A stretch of 64,000 nucleotides of DNA. Origin: Paenibacillus sp. AN1007 (lineage in GTDB: Bacteria > Bacillota > Bacilli > Paenibacillales > Paenibacillaceae). The stretch lies in NCBI RefSeq assembly GCF_040702995.1, contig NZ_CP159992.1:506501-570500 (forward strand). Direction: 5' to 3'. The position numbers were made by a program, and so were the translations under genes. Shown piece after piece: positions 1 to 7,905 of the stretch; position 1 is the stretch's first letter, and the number at the start of each line of letters is the position of its first letter. The notes beneath the pieces are model-generated. The model did not search any database. It was not told the DNA's origin and saw nothing but the letters and a program-made list of their open reading frames with translations.

Positions 1-1
1 G

Positions 2-271
2 GATTATGCCGACTACGCAGCTCCGCATGGGTTCGGACTGCAGCTTTCGGGTCACAGTCATGGTGGACAGGTGCGTTTTCCCTGGTTTGGTGCTGTGACT
101 ACTCCGCGTGGTTCTCGTAAATATATTCAAGGACTGCACTACACCTCTCACCAAAAAATGCCGGTGTACGTGAATCGGGGATTTGGCATGACGCAGCTTC
201 CCATTCGTTTTTTATGCAGACCGGAACTGACGGTACTTCACATAAGCCGACAAAGTGTGAATGAACGTTAA
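2..271 (+). CDS. Metallophosphoesterase, C-terminal part (5' end outside window)
   Basis: The reading frame is already open at base 2 and ends with TAA at 269-271, leaving 89 residues. It contains the motif LSGHSHGGQVRFP, the last metal-binding GHxH block of calcineurin-like phosphoesterases, here of the YkuE-like, membrane-associated type (SGHSHGGQ followed by a Pro-rich segment). The internal GTG at 71 is only an internal Val codon, because conserved sequence continues upstream of it. YkuE-like proteins are metal-dependent hydrolases thought to act on lipid or cell-envelope phosphoesters. Substrate is unknown here, and the N-terminal motifs are not visible. Confidence 0.8.
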   Translation, partial: DYADYAAPHGFGLQLSGHSHGGQVRFPWFGAVTTPRGSRKYIQGLHYTSHQKMPVYVNRGFGMTQLPIRFLCRPELTVLHISRQSVNER

Positions 272-428
272 AACCTAATAACGGGATTTAACAACGGTCA
301 TTAATAACAGATCGAATAGTAAGTATACTTAAAAAGCTGATTAGTCTACAAAAGAAATCCTAAGTCGATTGATCTTAAATACTGGTAATCTGTGATTTAC
401 GATATGGACATGAGTGGAGGTTAAACTG

Positions 429-1160
429 ATGGAACGAATAGCAATTGTATCCGACATTCATGGCAACATGACTGCCTGGGAAGCCGTGCGGCAAGATATG
501 CAGCATCGCGGCTTGAACAGAATCTTTTGTCTCGGAGATCTTGTAGGCAAAGGACCACAGCCTGCTGAAGTGGTTGATCAGGTAAGGGCGGCATGTGAAG
601 TGGTGATTCGCGGCAACTGGGATGAACTTGTGGCAGTGAATCAGGATGTCCGGGATTTTACATGGCAGGCTGAGCGACTGGGAACAGAGCGATTAGCCTA
701 TCTTTCGAACCTCCCATTCAGTCATGAGTTTAAATTAAGCGGACGCACCGTTCGATTAGTTCATGCTTCGCCGCAAAGTGTGTATCATCGCGTACAGCCA
801 TGGGATGAGATGCATAAGCGGCTTGCGATGTTTGAACCTCCAGCCGATCATTCCGAGGCAGGGGCAGCTGATGTGGTAGGATATGGCGATGTGCATAATG
901 CATTCCTGCAGTATTTGGATGGCAAAATGCTGTTTAACACAGGAAGCGCTGGCAATCCGCTTGATCTTCCTCAAGCCTCATACTGCATTCTTGAAGGGGA
1001 GTACGGCGATGATAGTCAGAAACCATTCAACCTTCAGTTTGTCCGGGTACCCTATGATATTGAGCAGGAAGTAAGGATCGCACAGAAAGCGGAAGTTCCG
1101 GCACTTGATGCTTACATTCGCGAGATACGTTCAGGAGTCTATCGGGGACTGCAGGAGTAG
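429..1160 (+). CDS. Metallophosphoesterase family protein (YfcE/PF12850-like)
   Basis: 243 residues. The five metal-ligand blocks of the calcineurin fold are seen in order: SDIHGN near residue 8, GDLVGKGP near 37, RGNWDE near 60, VHASP near 110 and GYGDVHN near 155. The last block deviates from the usual GHTH, as in the stand-alone YfcE-like branch. Such enzymes hydrolyse phosphomono- or diesters with two metal ions; the substrate cannot be told from sequence. I chose ATG 429 over the in-frame GTG at 414 because GGAGG at 416-420 lies 8 nt before it. The gene appears monocistronic, followed by a GNAT gene 150 bp downstream. Confidence 0.8.
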   Translation: MERIAIVSDIHGNMTAWEAVRQDMQHRGLNRIFCLGDLVGKGPQPAEVVDQVRAACEVVIRGNWDELVAVNQDVRDFTWQAERLGTERLAYLSNLPFSHEFKLSGRTVRLVHASPQSVYHRVQPWDEMHKRLAMFEPPADHSEAGAADVVGYGDVHNAFLQYLDGKMLFNTGSAGNPLDLPQASYCILEGEYGDDSQKPFNLQFVRVPYDIEQEVRIAQKAEVPALDAYIREIRSGVYRGLQE

Positions 1161-1307
1161 ATTACATTCACAGGATAAAGCTGATTATAGAGAGGACATA
1201 CTACAGTTTATAACATTATGGTCAGATCAGTGGTATGATTGCCGGATCATCTTCAGAGCATGCTTGTCTTACCGGACTAAAACCCGTTAGGCAGAGGAGT
1301 GATTGTC

Positions 1308-1892
1308 ATGCTTACCCGAAACATGCTGATTCAAGGGCTGCCTGCCTTATGGACGGAGCGCCTTGTGCTTAGATCATTACGTCAGAGTGATTACATCACC
1401 TTGTCTGAACTGTTATCCGATCCACAAGTGATTCGATACGTGAATCGAGGTAATCAGGCACCCCCCATTCGGGCGAGAAAGCTGCTGAATCAGATTCGAA
1501 GCAGCAGTGCCAAACTGGATTCGCTGCACTACGGCATCTGTTGGAAAGACAGTGAGCAGGTGATCGGGATAACGTCTTTCCAACATTGGAATGATCAAAA
1601 AGGGACTGCTCAGATTGGTTACATTTTGAACAAGTCCTGTTGGGGGAAAGGAGTGGCAACGGAAGCCGTACGTCGTCTGCTGGCATTCGGCTTTGATGAA
1701 CTTCATCTGTGGAGGGTCGAGGCACGCTGTTACGATGCCAACATTTCTTCGGAGCGGGTGCTCCTGAAAATGGGGATGACTTATGAACGTAATCTTCCAT
1801 CATTCGGACTGAACGATGGAGAGAATGAGACAGCTGAATATGCTTTGGACGTTAAGGTATATGGCATACATCGGGAACAGTTTCAGCATTGA
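1308..1892 (+). CDS. GNAT family N-acetyltransferase (RimJ/RimL-like)
   Basis: 194 residues with the architecture of Acetyltransf_3 (RimJ/RimL-type) GNAT enzymes. The N-terminal LWTERLVLRSL strand, the acetyl-CoA-loop region GYILNKSCWGKGVATEAVRRLLAFGFDEL (quoted here only by its blocks GYILNK, WGKGVATEA and AFGFDEL) and the terminal block ANISSERVLLKMGM are all present. The family transfers acetyl from acetyl-CoA to an amino group of proteins or small molecules; the acceptor is unknown. ATG 1308 is chosen because AGGAG at 1295-1299 is spaced 8 nt from it, whereas GTG 1299 overlaps that site. A strong terminator follows at 2005-2034. Confidence 0.8.
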   Translation: MLTRNMLIQGLPALWTERLVLRSLRQSDYITLSELLSDPQVIRYVNRGNQAPPIRARKLLNQIRSSSAKLDSLHYGICWKDSEQVIGITSFQHWNDQKGTAQIGYILNKSCWGKGVATEAVRRLLAFGFDELHLWRVEARCYDANISSERVLLKMGMTYERNLPSFGLNDGENETAEYALDVKVYGIHREQFQH

Positions 1893-2004
1893 AACGAACT
1901 TCAATCTTTTGTTACACAAATGAAATATAGCTGCAATTGAACTCTAACAGACAAGGGGTAAACTTATCTCATGACCCCCTTTTTGATAATAGATAATGCT
2001 GTTG

Positions 2005-2034
2005 GGACCCGCGATGAGCGGGTTCATTTTTTTT
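2005..2034 (+). terminator. Rho-independent terminator after the GNAT gene
   Basis: ACCCGC (2007-2012), loop GATGA, GCGGGT (2018-2023), extended by a wobble and a G-C pair, then eight T at 2027-2034. It lies about 110 bp after the GNAT stop. The sequence before the stem faintly recalls a T-box terminator arm, but no T-box leader is present. Confidence 0.7.
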
Positions 2035-2042
2035 GCAACAAA

Positions 2043-2096
2043 ACGAATAAAGATCCTCACGCATGTTTTGCATGCATGGGGATCTTTGCGTTCGTA
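2043..2096. terminator. Inverted repeat between GNAT and hisJ, possible bidirectional terminator
   Basis: CGAA...AAGATCC at about 2044-2056 pairs with GGATCTT...TTCG at about 2079-2093, with an inner GCATG/CATGC pair. T-rich sequence (ATTTTTTA) follows on the + strand; the - strand side is less T-rich. It sits directly after the hisJ stop codon read on the - strand, so it most likely ends hisJ transcription. Confidence 0.5.
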
Positions 2097-2100
2097 TTTT

Positions 2101-2910
2101 TTATAAAGGAACAATCTGCATCTGTTTCTGTTTGAAATACACCCATTCGGTGAAACCAATCTCTCGCAGACGTGTGCGTACATTGTCCAATTCATCGGCC
2201 ACTCGCCTAGGGATATGAGCATCGGAGCCGAAGGTGACTTTCACACCGTAATGATTTGCACGTTCCAAGATGGCATCGGACGGATACCATCCGCCGCTAA
2301 GCTTGGTTTTACCTGATGTGTTGATTTCAATCGCAACGTTGGCATCGGCAATGATCTGAAGCGTTTCGTCGATGGCATGGTCTGCAATGATCTCGGAGAA
2401 TGGCGGGTAATTGCCTTTCATCGCATCAATATGGCCGAGAATCTGAAACATGCCGCTGCGGGCGGATTGGGCAATTAACTTGTAGTAGCTTTCTTTCACT
2501 TCGATTTTACGGGTTTCGGTTAGTCCGTTCCAACGGGTTTTGTTGAAAATGCTGACATCCTCTGTGTGATGAACAGAACCAATAATATAGTCGAACGGAT
2601 ACTGCCCCAGCGTTGTCCGGTATAATTCAGCATGAAGCGGAAAGTAGTCCGATTCAATCCCGAGCAGAACATCAATTTTCCCGGCATATTCTTCTTTTAA
2701 CGCGAGCACTTCAGATACATAATGCTGTAACTCCGATTTGCCCATGGCAATTCGTGGATGTGCCTGTTCCAAATCACTTCCAAAATAAGGGGTATGGTCA
2801 GAGATTCCGATGGCCTGAAGTCCTGCCTCAATGCCTGCTTCAATATAATCCCTAATGCTGCCGTCCGCATGACCACACCGGAAATGATGCGTATGAAGAT
2901 CGAATTTCAT
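2101..2910 (-). CDS. hisJ: Histidinol-phosphatase, PHP family (HisJ-type)
   Basis: 269 residues, the usual length of the B. subtilis-type PHP histidinol phosphatase. It starts MKFDLHTHHFRCGHADG, giving the HxH and CGHA metal ligands; GISDHTPY is near residue 36, GIESDYF near 84, GSVHH near 112 and FGSDAHIP near 226. The enzyme hydrolyses L-histidinol phosphate to histidinol, the penultimate step of histidine synthesis. It stands alone rather than in a his operon, as is common in Bacillus relatives. The AAAGGA ribosome site is rather far (about 13 nt) from the ATG. A related PHP phosphoesterase of other specificity cannot be excluded. Confidence 0.75.
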   Translation of the reverse strand: MKFDLHTHHFRCGHADGSIRDYIEAGIEAGLQAIGISDHTPYFGSDLEQAHPRIAMGKSELQHYVSEVLALKEEYAGKIDVLLGIESDYFPLHAELYRTTLGQYPFDYIIGSVHHTEDVSIFNKTRWNGLTETRKIEVKESYYKLIAQSARSGMFQILGHIDAMKGNYPPFSEIIADHAIDETLQIIADANVAIEINTSGKTKLSGGWYPSDAILERANHYGVKVTFGSDAHIPRRVADELDNVRTRLREIGFTEWVYFKQKQMQIVPL

Positions 2911-2941
2911 ATGGAATCCCTGTCCTTTCTAATGATCCATT

Positions 2942-3844
2942 TTATTCTGAGCTGATAAATTGTGTTTCGGGCATGCCCTTGAGATCACTCAGGAATTGAT
3001 GCATTGCCGAATTGAGGTAGCGGCTGGATTTGTAGATAACCCCTACCGGATGACTGACTTCCAATTCACTCAAAGGTATCATTCGCAATGTACCCTGGCG
3101 AAGCTCATGTGCTACGGATTGTTTGGAGATGATGGCTGCACCGAGATCAATCTCAACCATTCGTTTCACTTCTTCACTGCTCGACAGCTCCATGACGACG
3201 TTGGGTTCGATATTGTATTTCTTGAAAACAGCCTCTGTAAACCGGCGTCCGACCGTGTCCGGAGACAGTAGTATCAGGGGGGTGCTTCGCAAAACGTCGA
3301 CAGCCGCATGTTTTTTCTTCGCCAGCGGGTGGGAAGGAGATACAACAAGCTCGAACGTATCGTAGTACAGTACCGACGTGCTTAGGTTAGGATTCCGCTC
3401 TGTCAGGTATCCAATCCCAATGTCCACCAGACCGTTCTCGACCTGTGTATAGATCTGTGAGGAAGGAAGAGATTGAATGCTGGTTTTGATAAGTGGAAAC
3501 TGATCCTGAAAGTAGGAGAGTACTCTTGGCAGAATCTGAATCGCAATAGAAGTCGTTGTTCCAAGCACGATGCGTCCTTGCGGCGTTTCATCCAGATCAG
3601 ACAACTTCTGCTTCAACTCGTCCACAATGTCGAGCATCCGTTCAGCGTGCTCCAGAAAAACCTGCCCTCGATCGGTGAGGGTTACCGGCTGGTTCCGGTC
3701 AACCAGAACCGTGTTGAATTCGTCCTCCAGACTTTTGATCTGAGCCGAGACAGCCGGCTGGGTCAGATTGAGGAGTTCTCCCGCTTTGCGGAAACTCATT
3801 GTTTTGGAAATCGTAATCAGCGTTTCCAGTTGGCTTATGTTCAT
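2942..3844 (-). CDS. LysR family transcriptional regulator (CysL-like)
   Basis: 300 residues. An N-terminal winged helix (MNISQLETLITISKTMSFRK, then LNLTQPAVSAQIKSLE) is followed by a type-2 periplasmic-binding effector domain from about residue 90 (GRIVLGTTTSIA, DIGIGYLTE, LGAAIISKQSV). LysR proteins bind DNA as tetramers and respond to a small co-inducer. The start at 3844 is set by AAGGAGG 6 nt upstream; an open frame continues to 3889 but lacks a site. It is convergent with nothing and lies upstream of hisJ on the same strand (31 bp gap), but a functional link to it is not evident. Effector unknown; resemblance to CysL is only general. Confidence 0.8.
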   Translation of the reverse strand: MNISQLETLITISKTMSFRKAGELLNLTQPAVSAQIKSLEDEFNTVLVDRNQPVTLTDRGQVFLEHAERMLDIVDELKQKLSDLDETPQGRIVLGTTTSIAIQILPRVLSYFQDQFPLIKTSIQSLPSSQIYTQVENGLVDIGIGYLTERNPNLSTSVLYYDTFELVVSPSHPLAKKKHAAVDVLRSTPLILLSPDTVGRRFTEAVFKKYNIEPNVVMELSSSEEVKRMVEIDLGAAIISKQSVAHELRQGTLRMIPLSELEVSHPVGVIYKSSRYLNSAMHQFLSDLKGMPETQFISSE

Positions 3845-4280
3845 ATACGGCCTCCTTCGGCAAAATATCCTCTGTATGTCATCTGTCATGCAGTGAATTC
3901 CGTGACGGGTTAGGTTTCCTTTATCTTAAATTATAGGGGATTAAGGACATCAGGGCAATGAAGGGTACATCCCTATTAAAGTAGTTCGACAGACATCCAA
4001 AAGAAGCAGGCTGTAACTTTAAATTTTAAATACTTATAAAAACGGTATAAAAGTCCTATGACTCTTTAAGAGCCTGTGTAGATAATTGAGATTTTTTCCA
4101 AAGAAGTGAAAAGCGCACAAAACAGCTATAAACATTTGGTATTCGAATGACGATAAATTATAGTGCACAGGAATTACTGAATTCTTAATGAATTCTCGTA
4201 CGTGATAAAGTATAATAAATTTAATGAATATGGGACTTTTGGTATGTGACCAATAACCCAGTGTGAGGAGGACATAGACA
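3845..4280. other. Divergent intergenic region between lysR and cheX
   Basis: About 435 bp without a convincing gene. Only AT-rich sequence is seen towards cheX, including a TATAAT at 4211-4216, but no good -35 lies 17 bp upstream, and no sigma-D (TAAA...GCCGATAT) promoter was found. The lysR promoter must lie on the other strand near 3900. Confidence 0.4.
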
Positions 4281-4739
4281 GTGAAAGCGGAAGTAATTAA
4301 CCCATTCCTGGAATCTGCACGCAACGTATTTGAACAGCTCATCCAGGTTTCGCCTTCCACCGGGAGTCTTGGCGTGAAGAACGTAGAATTCATTGCTGAT
4401 CATGTCTGGATTGTCATCGGAATGACGGGCCAGCTGAGTGGAAATATTGTTTTTGGTATACAAGAAACGGTCGCTTTGAAAATTGTTTCAGCCATGATGG
4501 GTGGTTTTGTGATCACCGAGATGGACGATATGAGCAAAAGTGCGATTTCCGAGCTGGGCAACATGATTAGCGGTAATGCGAGTACAATTCTGTCCAATCA
4601 GGGTGTCGTTGTAGATATTACCCCTCCACAAGTGATGCAGTCTGAACATTTAACCGCATTCAGTGCAACGAAAGCGCTTAGTATTCCGTTATTAATGGAT
4701 GGAATTGGCGAGATGGATATTCAGGTGATGATCTCGTAA
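4281..4739 (+). CDS. cheX: Chemotaxis protein CheX-like (CheC/CheX/FliY phosphatase fold)
   Basis: 152 residues. Residue 96 onward reads SAISELGNMISGNA, the (S/D)xxExxNxxxG active-site helix of CheC, CheX and FliY phosphatases, in which Glu and Asn orient water to dephosphorylate CheY-P. There is one such helix, as in CheX. It begins at a GTG preceded by GAGGAGG at 4264-4270. CheX acts in the cytoplasm as a dimer and adjusts flagellar signalling. Here it is not beside other che or fli genes; an SDR gene follows after 55 bp. A regulator of a non-chemotactic response regulator is an alternative. Confidence 0.75.
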   Translation: MKAEVINPFLESARNVFEQLIQVSPSTGSLGVKNVEFIADHVWIVIGMTGQLSGNIVFGIQETVALKIVSAMMGGFVITEMDDMSKSAISELGNMISGNASTILSNQGVVVDITPPQVMQSEHLTAFSATKALSIPLLMDGIGEMDIQVMIS

Positions 4740-4793
4740 AATGAAGCATAGGCCTTATAAGGCAAATGTGTTCATTACGGGAGGACATCAACC

Positions 4794-5567
4794 ATGCTGA
4801 AAGATCAGGTTGTTTTTATAACAGGAGCTTCGAGCGGAATCGGCGCGCTCTGCGCACAAATGCTGATCGAAGAAGGAGCCATCCCGATTCTGGCTGCCCG
4901 TTCACGGGACAAGCTGGAACAGATTGGTGCTTCACTACAGGGACGGCATGAGCTGCTAACGCTGGATGTTACGGACAGCGAGCAGGTTCAGGCGGCTGTA
5001 GATGCGATGTTACATAAATACGGACGAATCGATATTCTGCTGAATAACGCCGGTTACGGAAAATTTGCCGCGATGACAGACATGTCTGTACAGGAATTTG
5101 ACGAAATGATGGACGTGAATTACATGGGTATTGTCCGCTGTACCAAAGCGGTGCTGCCGCATATGCTGGAACGGGGAAAAGGCCAGATTGTAAATGTTGC
5201 TTCGATGGCTGGCAAAATTGGCACCGCCAAATCAGCCTCGTACACGGCCACCAAACATGCTGTACTCGGATTCAGCAACGCACTTCGTCAGGAACTGCGT
5301 AAGACGGGGGTTACCGTGACTACGATTAACCCGGGTCCGATCGATACACCATTTTTTGATCGTGCAGATCCTTCTGGAAATTACGTGAACAATGTGCGCT
5401 GGCTGATGCTGACTCCTCAGAACGTAGCAGGCCACATGATTCGGGCCATGAAGAAACGCAAGGAAGAAGTGAATCTGCCGAGGCTGGCGTCGGCTGGCAT
5501 GTGGTTTTATCAGTTGTTCCCGCGGCTTGCCGATCGACTGTCACACGGTGTAATGAATCAGAAGTAG
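4794..5567 (+). CDS. SDR family NAD(P)-dependent oxidoreductase
   Basis: 257 residues of classical short-chain dehydrogenase. The cofactor loop TGASSGIG is near residue 10, LDVTD near 59, NNAG near 84, catalytic Ser in VNVASMAG near 135 and YTATK near 149, and the NPGPIDTPFF loop near 181. The C-terminal 40 residues are basic and end in an amphipathic stretch (MWFYQLFPRLADRL) resembling the YqjQ/DltE-like branch. It oxidises or reduces an unidentified alcohol/ketone. The ribosome site GGGAGG lies 10 nt upstream. The 55-bp gap to cheX holds a perfect palindrome (GCCTTATAAGGC at 4752-4763), so co-transcription is possible but not certain. Confidence 0.8.
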   Translation: MLKDQVVFITGASSGIGALCAQMLIEEGAIPILAARSRDKLEQIGASLQGRHELLTLDVTDSEQVQAAVDAMLHKYGRIDILLNNAGYGKFAAMTDMSVQEFDEMMDVNYMGIVRCTKAVLPHMLERGKGQIVNVASMAGKIGTAKSASYTATKHAVLGFSNALRQELRKTGVTVTTINPGPIDTPFFDRADPSGNYVNNVRWLMLTPQNVAGHMIRAMKKRKEEVNLPRLASAGMWFYQLFPRLADRLSHGVMNQK

Positions 5568-5596
5568 AGTGTAACATAAGCACCATATACCGGATG

Positions 5597-5631
5597 AAGA
5601 AGGGCTCCGCCGAGGGGCTTTTCTTTTTTTT
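5597..5631 (+). terminator. Rho-independent terminator after the SDR gene
   Basis: AAGAAGGGCTCC (5597-5608), loop GCCGA, GGGGCTTTTCTT (5614-5625) forms a 12-bp stem with three wobble pairs and runs into T residues to 5631. Confidence 0.75.
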
Positions 5632-5752
5632 GCGCAGACTTGAACATTTCCGGCCGGAATAAGATTTGGTACGCAGGCTTTTTTCGCATATAATGAAAGG
5701 TAATGTGAAGACAGGCTTTGTTTCTTACGAATAAACTTAAAGGATGGAATAC

Positions 5753-7126
5753 ATGACGAATCAAACTTTTGCATCAATAGGCGTGGCACAGGATTTGGAG
5801 GCGCTGCTGGCGCAGCATGATATTAATGAACCTTCTCCGGTACAGGCGCAGACCATTCCGGTTATTTTGGAAGGCAGGGATGTAGTATCCAAGTCGCAGA
5901 CGGGAACGGGGAAAACGCTGGCGTATCTGCTGCCGCTGCTGCAGTCCATCAAGAGTGATATTAAAGGAACACAGAAACTGATTATCGCGCCAACGCAGGA
6001 ACTGGCAATGCAAATTGTACGTGAGGCACAGCGTTATGGTGCGGATCGCGGCATTGGTGTGCAGGGGCTGATTGGTGGTGCGGCGGTGAAACGTCAGATT
6101 GAGAAATTGCGTGAGCATCCTGAGCTGGTTGTCGGTACACCTGGACGGTTGAAGGAACTGATTACACTCAAAAAGCTGAAAATGCACAACGTATCTACCA
6201 TTGTTATTGACGAAGCCGATCAGGTGTTTCAACTTGGTGGTGTAAGTGACGTGGAATTTGTGCTGAAAAGCGCACTGCGTGACCGTCAGTTAATCTTCCT
6301 GTCCGCAACAATTGATGAGCATACGGCTGCGCTGGCAAAGCGCGAGATGAAAGAGCCGGTTCATATTGGTATCGAACCAGAGCGCGCCACGGCTGCCGGA
6401 CTCGAACATTATTATTTCGTAGAAGAGAGCCGCAACAAGATCGATATGCTGCGCCGTCTCGTTAGACAATACAATCCGGATCGTGCCATTGTCTTTGTGA
6501 ATGCAACGGAGGACATCGGTGAGGTTGAGGCAAAAATGAACCATTTGGGTCTGTCCGCAGCAGCGCTGTACGGGGACGCCGACAAGGTAACGCGCAGCAA
6601 CGTACTGGCTGCCTTCCGTAACGGCAAAATTCAACTGCTGATTGCCTCCGAGGTCGCAGCAAGAGGACTGGACATCGAAGGCCTGCCAATGGTCATCAAC
6701 TATGATCCTGCCTTTGACTCGGAGCATTATGTTCACCGTGCAGGCCGGACAGGCCGGATGGGACGTTCAGGGATCGTGCTGTCCATTGTGGATGAAACGC
6801 AAATTTTCATCATGCGCAAATTTGCACGCGAACTCGGCATTGAACTGCAGGAGCGTACACTCTTCGGCGGCAAAGTTTTGGCGGCTGATCCACGCCCGGA
6901 TACTCGTCCTGAAGGGCATTCATTCTCCCGGAAGCCGGGACAGTCCCGGGATCGCAAACCAGGTCAGGGAAGCCGGAAACCAGGCACAAGAGCGACCGTT
7001 TCAAATCAAGGGGCAACTGGCAGCAAACCAGCAGGTAGTGCAGGCCGAACGGACCGCGATCAGAATCGTAAAAACAAGGGAGCACCCAAGTGGAGCAAAG
7101 ACAGAGCACCGCGCTCTGAGGAATAA
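5753..7126 (+). CDS. DEAD/DEAH-box RNA helicase with basic C-terminal tail
   Basis: 457 residues. All superfamily-2 motifs are seen: Q motif PSPVQAQTIP, motif I SQTGTGKT (near 47), Ia PTQELA, GG, TPGRL, motif II DEAD (near 150), motif III SAT, IV VFVNATED, V ASEVAARGLDIEG, and VI HRAGRTGRMGR (near 330). After residue 390 comes a low-complexity Arg/Lys/Gly/Ser-rich tail typical of RNA-binding extensions. It unwinds short RNA duplexes with ATP, probably in ribosome assembly or cold adaptation; it resembles YfmL/CshC-type more than CshA by length, but this is not decisive. ATG 5753 has AAAGGA 9 nt upstream; ATG 5744 overlaps that site. ecsA follows after 25 bp. Confidence 0.85.
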   Translation: MTNQTFASIGVAQDLEALLAQHDINEPSPVQAQTIPVILEGRDVVSKSQTGTGKTLAYLLPLLQSIKSDIKGTQKLIIAPTQELAMQIVREAQRYGADRGIGVQGLIGGAAVKRQIEKLREHPELVVGTPGRLKELITLKKLKMHNVSTIVIDEADQVFQLGGVSDVEFVLKSALRDRQLIFLSATIDEHTAALAKREMKEPVHIGIEPERATAAGLEHYYFVEESRNKIDMLRRLVRQYNPDRAIVFVNATEDIGEVEAKMNHLGLSAAALYGDADKVTRSNVLAAFRNGKIQLLIASEVAARGLDIEGLPMVINYDPAFDSEHYVHRAGRTGRMGRSGIVLSIVDETQIFIMRKFARELGIELQERTLFGGKVLAADPRPDTRPEGHSFSRKPGQSRDRKPGQGSRKPGTRATVSNQGATGSKPAGSAGRTDRDQNRKNKGAPKWSKDRAPRSEE

Positions 7127-7151
7127 TCGGATGAAAGGGGTGCAGGGATAG

Positions 7152-7904
7152 ATGGAAAACGTTCAATCGCCTGTGCTGCAAATCAGCGGGCTTAGCGGAG
7201 GGTACAGCGCCAAAAGACCGGTGCTGCACGGCATTAATCTGGAAGTTGGACGCGGAGAAATGGTTGGGCTGATCGGATTAAACGGCGCTGGCAAGAGTAC
7301 GACGATGAAGCATATTCTTGGCCTGATGACTCCGCAGCAGGGAGAAGTTCGGGTGATGGGAAAAAAACGGGATGAGGATGCACAGATTTACCAGTCTGCT
7401 ATGGCATTTGTTCCGGAATCTCCCGAATTATATGATGAGATGACCGTCATGGAACATCTGGAGTTTACAGCGAGGGCATATAATGTGTCTGAGGCGGATT
7501 TTAAAAAGCGGACCGAGAAGCTCCTGGACTTGTTCCGCATGAACGAGAAAAGTACAAGTCTGTCAACACATCTGTCGAAGGGTATGCGGCAAAAGGTCAT
7601 GATTATGTGTGCTTTTGTGGCAGGGCCGCCGCTCTATATTATTGATGAGCCTTTTCTGGGGCTTGACCCGTTGGGTATTCGTTCCCTGCTGGATTTCATG
7701 CTGGAGATGAAAGCTTCAGGGTCTTCCATTCTGCTCAGTTCACACATTTTATCTACCATTGAAAATTATTGTGACCGCTTCGTTGTACTGCATCGCGGGG
7801 AGGTCATTGCACAAGGTACACTGAACGAACTGCGCACACAGTTCGGAGGGCCCGACACACCGCTGGAGCACATGTTCTATTCCCTCGTGCAAGGCAGGGA
7901 TTAA
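7152..7904 (+). CDS. ecsA: ABC transporter ATP-binding protein EcsA
   Basis: 250 residues. Walker A GLNGAGKST is near residue 43, signature LSKGMRQKV near 142 and Walker B LYIIDEPFLGLDP near 163, followed by the switch His in SSHILST. The length and the pairing with a large permease directly downstream match B. subtilis EcsA. EcsAB influences protein secretion, competence, intramembrane proteolysis and, in other Bacillota, export of lipid or peptide products. The stop and the ecsB start are separated by one base, so the two are translated together. No ecsC-like gene follows. Confidence 0.85.
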   Translation: MENVQSPVLQISGLSGGYSAKRPVLHGINLEVGRGEMVGLIGLNGAGKSTTMKHILGLMTPQQGEVRVMGKKRDEDAQIYQSAMAFVPESPELYDEMTVMEHLEFTARAYNVSEADFKKRTEKLLDLFRMNEKSTSLSTHLSKGMRQKVMIMCAFVAGPPLYIIDEPFLGLDPLGIRSLLDFMLEMKASGSSILLSSHILSTIENYCDRFVVLHRGEVIAQGTLNELRTQFGGPDTPLEHMFYSLVQGRD

Positions 7905-7905
7905 T

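Noticed and set aside
1951..2034. T-box-like leader after the GNAT gene
   Set aside because: The GGGACCCGCGA stretch recalls a T-box terminator arm, but no specifier stem or T-box core sits upstream, and the next gene is on the other strand.
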